A stretch of DNA of 64,000 bases from Brevibacterium sp. ZH18 (GTDB taxonomy: Bacteria; Actinomycetota; Actinomycetes; Actinomycetales; Brevibacteriaceae). The notes under the pieces were generated by a model. That model saw nothing but the letters and a program-made list of their open reading frames with translations, was not told the DNA's origin and did no database searches. The stretch covers positions 28,397 to 92,396 of the forward strand of contig NZ_JALDSX010000012.1 of assembly GCF_022748595.1 (NCBI RefSeq). Reading direction: 5' to 3'. A program made the position numbers and the translations under genes. Positions 59,898-64,000 of this stretch are shown one piece after another. The first letter of the stretch is position 1, and each line of letters starts with the position of its first letter.

Positions 59898-61321
59898 GGA
59901 GTCGGTCCTTCCACGGCTGCTGGTGGGGTGTCGGTCGCCGGTGCAGTCCTGGCGGCAGCGCTGGCGGGAGTGGATGTGCTGGGGGCCGAGGTGTCGGCAA
60001 CAGGCGTCTCAGCGAAGTGCTGGTCGGACAGAGTTCGTGATTTCGTCTCTCCCAGGCGCCAGATGCAGAAGATGCTGAGGGCGGCGACGACCGTGATGAT
60101 GATCGAGAGCGGAATGGTCGAGGGCGAACCCGTCGAGCTCATGATCGCGGCGAAGAGGACCGGGGAGATGCCCGCACCGATGCCGGCGATCTGATAGCCC
60201 AGGGAAGCTCCGGTGTAGCGGTGTTCGGTGTCGAAGAGCTCCGAGTAGAGGCCGGCCAGTGGGCCGTAGATCATCGGGTGGATGATGCCTTGGCCGACGA
60301 TCATGCCGATGGTGATGATGAGGCCGTTCTTCGTCTCCAGCATGGGGAAGAGGGCGAAGCCCCAGACCGCGATGAGCACGGCACCGGCGATGACGAGTGG
60401 CCTGCGCCCGATCGTGTCGGAGAGGCGGGACCAGCCGATGATGCCGAAGATCGCGAAGAAGGAGGAGAAGGACAGGGCGTTGAGGATTGTCTGTCGTTCG
60501 ATGCCGATCTGGACGCCGTAGGCGATGGAGTACGTGGTGAGCAGGCCTTGGAACATGAACGCGGAGAGTCCCACGCCGACTGCGAGCACCAGGGTGAGCG
60601 GTTGTTTGCGCAGGGTCGCGATGATCGGGAGGCCGCGCTTGGGTGTGCGCTTCTTCGCTGCGAGGAACTCGGGAGACTCGTCGACGGCGGAACGGACGAT
60701 GACGCCGATGATCAGCAGGAGGATCGAGGCGAGGAACGGCAGGCGCCAGCCCCAGGCGATGAAGGCATCCGGGCCCATGGCTGCCAGGGTGCCGGCGATG
60801 ACGAGCGCGGAGACCAGCTGACCGGTGGGTGCCCCGGCGCTGGTGAAGCTGGCCCAGAAGCCGCGGTTCTTGGTGGCGTGCTCGGCTGACATGAGCATGG
60901 CGCCGCCCCATTCGCCGCCGATCGCGACACCCTGGATGACGCGGATGAGGATGAGGAGGACCGGTGCGATGAGCCCCGCCTGGTCATAGGTGGGCAGCAG
61001 GCCGATCGCGGTGGAGGCGATGCCGATGGTGAACATGCTGACGACGAGCATCCGCTTGCGGCCGAGTTTGTCGCCGAAGTGGCCGAAGATGATGCCGCCC
61101 AGGGGGCGTGCCAGATAGCCGGTGGCGAATGTGGCCAAGCTGGCCAGTGTGCCGACGGCTGGGGTGAGGTTGGAGAAGAAGACGTCCTTGAAGACGAGGG
61201 CGGCGCAGACGGAATAGACGAAGAAGTCGTAGTACTCGATGACACTGCCCAAGTACGCCGAGGCGGCTGCTCGTTTGAGCATCGGTGTCGATTTGGTTGG
61301 TGTGGAGTTCGCGGAAGCCAT
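59894..61321 (-). CDS. MFS transporter, metabolite:H+ symporter (MHS) family
   Basis: 475 residues from ATG 61321 (GAGGAT upstream); an upstream in-frame start would add 33 non-family residues. SAYLGSVIEYYDFFVY is the MHS TM1 signature, FGHFGDKLGRKRMLVVSM the 2-3 loop and RVIQGVAIGGEWGGAMLMSAEHA the TM4-5 region. The C-terminal tail is Ala/Thr/Pro-rich. First gene of the six-gene operon, divergent from a PaaX-like regulator. Expected to import the acid activated by the next gene's product. Confidence 0.9.
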   Translation of the reverse strand: MASANSTPTKSTPMLKRAAASAYLGSVIEYYDFFVYSVCAALVFKDVFFSNLTPAVGTLASLATFATGYLARPLGGIIFGHFGDKLGRKRMLVVSMFTIGIASTAIGLLPTYDQAGLIAPVLLILIRVIQGVAIGGEWGGAMLMSAEHATKNRGFWASFTSAGAPTGQLVSALVIAGTLAAMGPDAFIAWGWRLPFLASILLLIIGVIVRSAVDESPEFLAAKKRTPKRGLPIIATLRKQPLTLVLAVGVGLSAFMFQGLLTTYSIAYGVQIGIERQTILNALSFSSFFAIFGIIGWSRLSDTIGRRPLVIAGAVLIAVWGFALFPMLETKNGLIITIGMIVGQGIIHPMIYGPLAGLYSELFDTEHRYTGASLGYQIAGIGAGISPVLFAAIMSSTGSPSTIPLSIIITVVAALSIFCIWRLGETKSRTLSDQHFAETPVADTSAPSTSTPASAAARTAPATDTPPAAVEGPTP

Positions 61322-61414
61322 GTGATCCTCGCTGATTTGGTGGCTCGGATGATTGCGATGTGTGGTGGGGGAGGAAACCCGATCGTCTCTGACCGGGCTC
61401 TCGTCGATACTATG

Positions 61415-61427
61415 CAACATTACGTTG
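61415..61427. promoter_or_regulatory. Candidate operator between the MHS operon and the PaaX-like gene
   Basis: CAAC, ATTAC, GTTG: short inverted repeat in an AT-rich divergent promoter region. The likely -10 of the regulator gene (TAAAGT, 61478-61483) lies 50 bp downstream. Confidence 0.35.
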
Positions 61428-61489
61428 TCGCGTCAATGAATTGCGATATATTAATCTTCGCGGTGAACCGGAGACCGTAAAGTAGAGGC

Positions 61490-62296
61490 ATGACGGTTCA
61501 GCCTCAGTCACTCTTCTTCGCGCTCGCTGGTGTGCACATGCTCGATGACCCCAGGCCGCTGAGTGGTGCGTCGATCGTCTTCGTCATGGGCAAGTTGGGT
61601 GTGGGGGAGTCGGCGTCGAGGTCTGTGCTGCAGCGGATGACGGCGAAGAAGTTCATCGTGCGACATAAGGAAGGGCGCAAGACGTTCTACACTCTGTCCG
61701 ATCGGGGCCGGACAATTCTCCGCGAGGGCCAGGAGAAGATGTTTGCCGGGTGGCAGCCGCAGGACTGGGATGGCCGATGGACCTTCGTGCGCATCCAGGT
61801 GCCCGAGTCGAAGAGGACTCTGCGTCATCAGATGTCATCGAGATTGTCATGGGCCGGATTCGGTCAGGTCGACGGAGGCCCTTGGGTGGCGCCTGGTCAA
61901 CATGATGTCACTGCGATCCTCGGTCCGGAGCAGTCCGAAATTTCCCCGATCGTCGTCTATGGCAGGCCTCAGCTCCCGACGACCGACGAGATGCTAGTCG
62001 GCGCGTTCGACCTAGGGGAGCTGGCAGCCGACTATGAGGCATTCGGCGAGAAGTGGCGGAGCGTTGATCCCGAGTCTCTGTCGCCGGTGGACGCGCTGGT
62101 CAAGCGCGTCGAGCTCCACTTCGACTGGCTGACGTTGACACGGACTGACCCGCAGCTGCCAGCGGGACTGCTGCCCGACGAGTGGTCGGGGACTACGCAG
62201 GGTGAGCTGTTTCGAGGGCTGGGTGCTTCTCTGGCACGTGGAGAGTCATCTGTCCTGGCGGGGTACTTTGCTGGAGATCTTGACGACTTCGGATGA
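61490..62296 (+). CDS. PaaX family transcriptional regulator
   Basis: 268 residues. PaaX layout: N-terminal winged helix (GVGESASRSVLQRMTAKKFIVRHKEGRKTFYTLSDRG), central ferredoxin-like domain with DWDGRWTFVRIQVPESKRTLRHQMSSRLSWAGFGQVDGGPWVAP, and C-terminal helical domain (VELHFDWLTLTRTDPQLPAGLLPDEW). PaaX proteins repress CoA-thioester-dependent catabolic operons and are released by an acyl-CoA. Divergence from the MHS-ligase operon fits that role. AGAGG or a leaderless start from TAAAGT are both possible. Confidence 0.88.
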   Translation: MTVQPQSLFFALAGVHMLDDPRPLSGASIVFVMGKLGVGESASRSVLQRMTAKKFIVRHKEGRKTFYTLSDRGRTILREGQEKMFAGWQPQDWDGRWTFVRIQVPESKRTLRHQMSSRLSWAGFGQVDGGPWVAPGQHDVTAILGPEQSEISPIVVYGRPQLPTTDEMLVGAFDLGELAADYEAFGEKWRSVDPESLSPVDALVKRVELHFDWLTLTRTDPQLPAGLLPDEWSGTTQGELFRGLGASLARGESSVLAGYFAGDLDDFG

Positions 62297-62374
62297 TTGT
62301 GTCGGGTGGCTCTTGTGGCGCGAGGGGGATCGAGAGTGTCTGACCACTGATGTGTTGAGGCCTCCATTTCCGTG

Positions 62375-62802
62375 TATGGTCAAGAGCGAACTCGACGAGC
62401 GCCTGCACCCGGGCTGCCACGTGAGCGCCCGAGAGCCAGATCACCTCGACACTGACCGAATCGACCGCCGGTTCGACGTGAAAACGCCCCCACCTGATTC
62501 CGATCGAAGACTCTGTGGTCGATCGGGTTGTGCAACTGGGCAGGCGAGACGACTGGCAGCTCTGGTGGGAGACGTTCGACGAGGCTGGCGAGTATTTGGA
62601 AAGACGGGCGGAACGACTTCGGCAGTCGGTGAATTGGCCTGACCTGTCTACGCGGCGGGTCTTCGACGTCTTGCTGTGGAGCTGGGGCAAAATCGATGGA
62701 CTACTGATCTTTGATCTGAGCGCACTGGCAGCTCGCTCCGATCAGGACGATCTCTCAGGAGGCCTCTGGGCGGTCGACACAGTAGACGCGCAAGTGGATT
62801 GA
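62375..62802 (+). pseudogene. Possible frameshifted ORF, unknown family
   Basis: Two overlapping plus-strand frames look like parts of one gene. The first from ATG 62375 reads MVKSELDERLHPGCHVSA and onward to about 62485; the second continues HLIPIEDSVVDRVVQLG, then WQLWWETFDEAGEYLERRAERL, to the stop at 62802. The second frame alone (GTG 62515, 95 residues) could also be a short gene. Aromatic-rich segments such as VFDVLLWSWGKIDG suggest a folded domain; a DUF6308-like family is only a guess. Confidence 0.35.
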
Positions 62803-62805
62803 GAA

Positions 62806-64000
62806 TCACTCCGTTTGTCTTTTCGGCGCTCGCAGATCGATGGGAGGAATCGTGGAACCGTCGATTCCGCGCTTATCCAACAATTCGAGCATGTCCTCTT
62901 GCCGCGGCTGCCCCAAAGCGAGCCGGTAGCTGACAAGCGCGTCCTTGAGGCGTTCGTAACGGGCAACGTCCTTGCTCAGCGGATACTTCGCGATGATGCG
63001 GTTAATTCTGGCGTCGCCCGGATACATCCACCACGGGTAAAAATCGCCAAGCTCAGCAGCCTCCGCCTCCGCCTCAGCTGCCGAGGATGCGTCCCGCCAC
63101 GCAAACGGGTCATTTCCTTCCAATATGTCTGCCCAATGTTTCTGAGCAATATTCTTGCGGACTGCGTGGCCACCGAATCGGTTGACTCTACCTTCACGCT
63201 GTTCGAAGTCGACAGGATTGGACGGCACATTCCAATGGACAACAGAATGACTCCACCAGTGGAAGTCAATTCCCTCTTGGCCCACACTGGTGGAGGCGAG
63301 GACGAAGGGTGCAAAAGGACTATTGAATGCGCCGCGCACTTCGGACATGCGCGCGGTTGACGATTCTCCTTCTGATGACTGAGCCGACCCGTATCGAACT
63401 GCGAATCCCGACGAGAAGCGAATCTTCTGACGTTCGCCATCGGCGGTGCGGGCGGTGTAGTTCGCTGTTTTGAAGGTCAAAGCCCCTACTGCCGTCTCGA
63501 CCATGTTCTCAAGGGTCTTGCCGTCCAACTCTTTGGAACCGGTCTCGCTGTGCAACTGGAACAGATACTCGTCGAGAACCGAGCGCAAATTTCCATCGGC
63601 ACAGTAATTGAGGACTTTGCGCCAATATGGGGAATTGTCGGTGTAGAGCTCGGTCAGCAGCGCTACTGATTCTGGGCGGTTGAATAGCGAACGGAGTCCC
63701 TCGGAAAGCCGGAACGCCGTCTGCCATATCACTTTGTCGGCGATTGGCGACCCGTGCGCGAGCGAACGGATAGACCGCAGGGCGACGTTGCCGGGAGAAA
63801 AGGCGGCCAACTGCGCAGTTGCGGAGTCGATCTGGACAGTTTCTGCTTGATGCTCTTCCGACAGGTTCAGCGCCTCTTGGATGTGTTCGGCGAGGCTTGC
63901 TGTTGAGCTAGGGCGTGTCTCCTTTATTGACCATTCCAGGACTGGCACGGTGGAGACGTGACTACACAGCAACGACACCGAGTCTTCACTGATGAGCAGT
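62806..64000 (-). CDS. SNF2/DEAD-like helicase, C-terminal part, cut by the window edge
   Basis: At least 398 codons; the frame is open to the right edge, so the N-terminal ATPase half is outside. Visible: superfamily 2 C-terminal motifs FVLASTSVGQEGIDFHWW (motif V, QEGIDFH) and VDFEQREGRVNRFGGHAVRKN (motif VI, QREGRVNR). The tail has an Ala/Glu-rich stretch (SSAAEAEAEAAELGDF). Helicases with this QREGRVNRF pattern occur in phage-defence islands, and the flanking DNA looks foreign, but partners lie beyond the window. Confidence 0.75.
   Translation of the reverse strand, partial: LLISEDSVSLLCSHVSTVPVLEWSIKETRPSSTASLAEHIQEALNLSEEHQAETVQIDSATAQLAAFSPGNVALRSIRSLAHGSPIADKVIWQTAFRLSEGLRSLFNRPESVALLTELYTDNSPYWRKVLNYCADGNLRSVLDEYLFQLHSETGSKELDGKTLENMVETAVGALTFKTANYTARTADGERQKIRFSSGFAVRYGSAQSSEGESSTARMSEVRGAFNSPFAPFVLASTSVGQEGIDFHWWSHSVVHWNVPSNPVDFEQREGRVNRFGGHAVRKNIAQKHWADILEGNDPFAWRDASSAAEAEAEAAELGDFYPWWMYPGDARINRIIAKYPLSKDVARYERLKDALVSYRLALGQPRQEDMLELLDKRGIDGSTIPPIDLRAPKRQTE

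Overview
The window is GC-rich, with GC-biased third codon positions, ATGA or TGATG start/stop overlaps inside operons, many GTG starts and several apparently leaderless promoters. It looks like the chromosome of a catabolically versatile actinobacterium. Gene content (MHS and AAHS transporters, acyl-CoA modules, aromatic and amide catabolism) would suit Brevibacterium or a relative, but that assignment is inferred from the look of the proteins and was not tested. No rRNA, tRNA, CRISPR array or insertion sequence was recognised.

Layout. 0-9 kb is acyl-CoA metabolism: an acyl-CoA dehydrogenase / SDR / APH-type kinase operon resembling the levulinate (lva) and 4-hydroxyacyl-CoA phosphorylation module, a quinone oxidoreductase, a second acyl-CoA dehydrogenase, a TetR regulator with a short upstream ORF, an acyl-CoA synthetase, and a NERD-helicase. 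8.8-16 kb holds MHS, APC and BCCT transporters, a universal stress protein and an oxidoreductase. 16.1-20.9 kb is a four-gene operon (GntP permease, DUF1537 kinase, PdxA2, DeoR) that fits D-threonate/D-erythronate use. 21.2-29.4 kb is a LacI-controlled block: permease and amidase on one strand, and a cyclic-imidase-like deacetylase, a second permease (in-frame TGA near its start) and two SDRs on the other. The same 14-bp palindrome lies in front of both arms. 29.7 kb is a CopB copper ATPase behind a CsoR-like palindrome.

32-43 kb is mixed: a ring-cleavage-type dioxygenase, a TPP enzyme, a lipoprotein, a butanediol-type dehydrogenase, RraA, a D-cysteine desulfhydrase/cysteate lyase relative, a secreted protein, a universal stress protein, a 618-residue acyl-CoA dehydrogenase, and two small proteins sharing a C-terminal SFPxSDPPxHY motif. 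43.8-50.4 kb is the most striking part: an AAHS permease diverges from metF, a LigM/DesA-like tetrahydrofolate-dependent demethylase, a PadR regulator, a formamidase and an SDR, with two copies of a strong palindrome between the arms. It reads as a methoxy-aromatic demethylation cluster. An aryl-alcohol-type dehydrogenase follows. 52.3-53.5 kb is a RES toxin/antitoxin pair behind a perfect palindrome. 53.6-61.3 kb is a tightly coupled operon (MHS permease, CoA ligase, enoyl-CoA hydratase, acetoacetyl-CoA synthetase, hydroxyacyl/carnitine dehydrogenase, amidohydrolase) divergent from a PaaX-like regulator. The right end enters what may be a foreign or defence region with a large helicase cut by the window edge.

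Across the window, six short tandem duplications of 15-18 bp lie on or directly beside stop codons. This pattern belongs to no standard feature class and deserves a genome-wide count.
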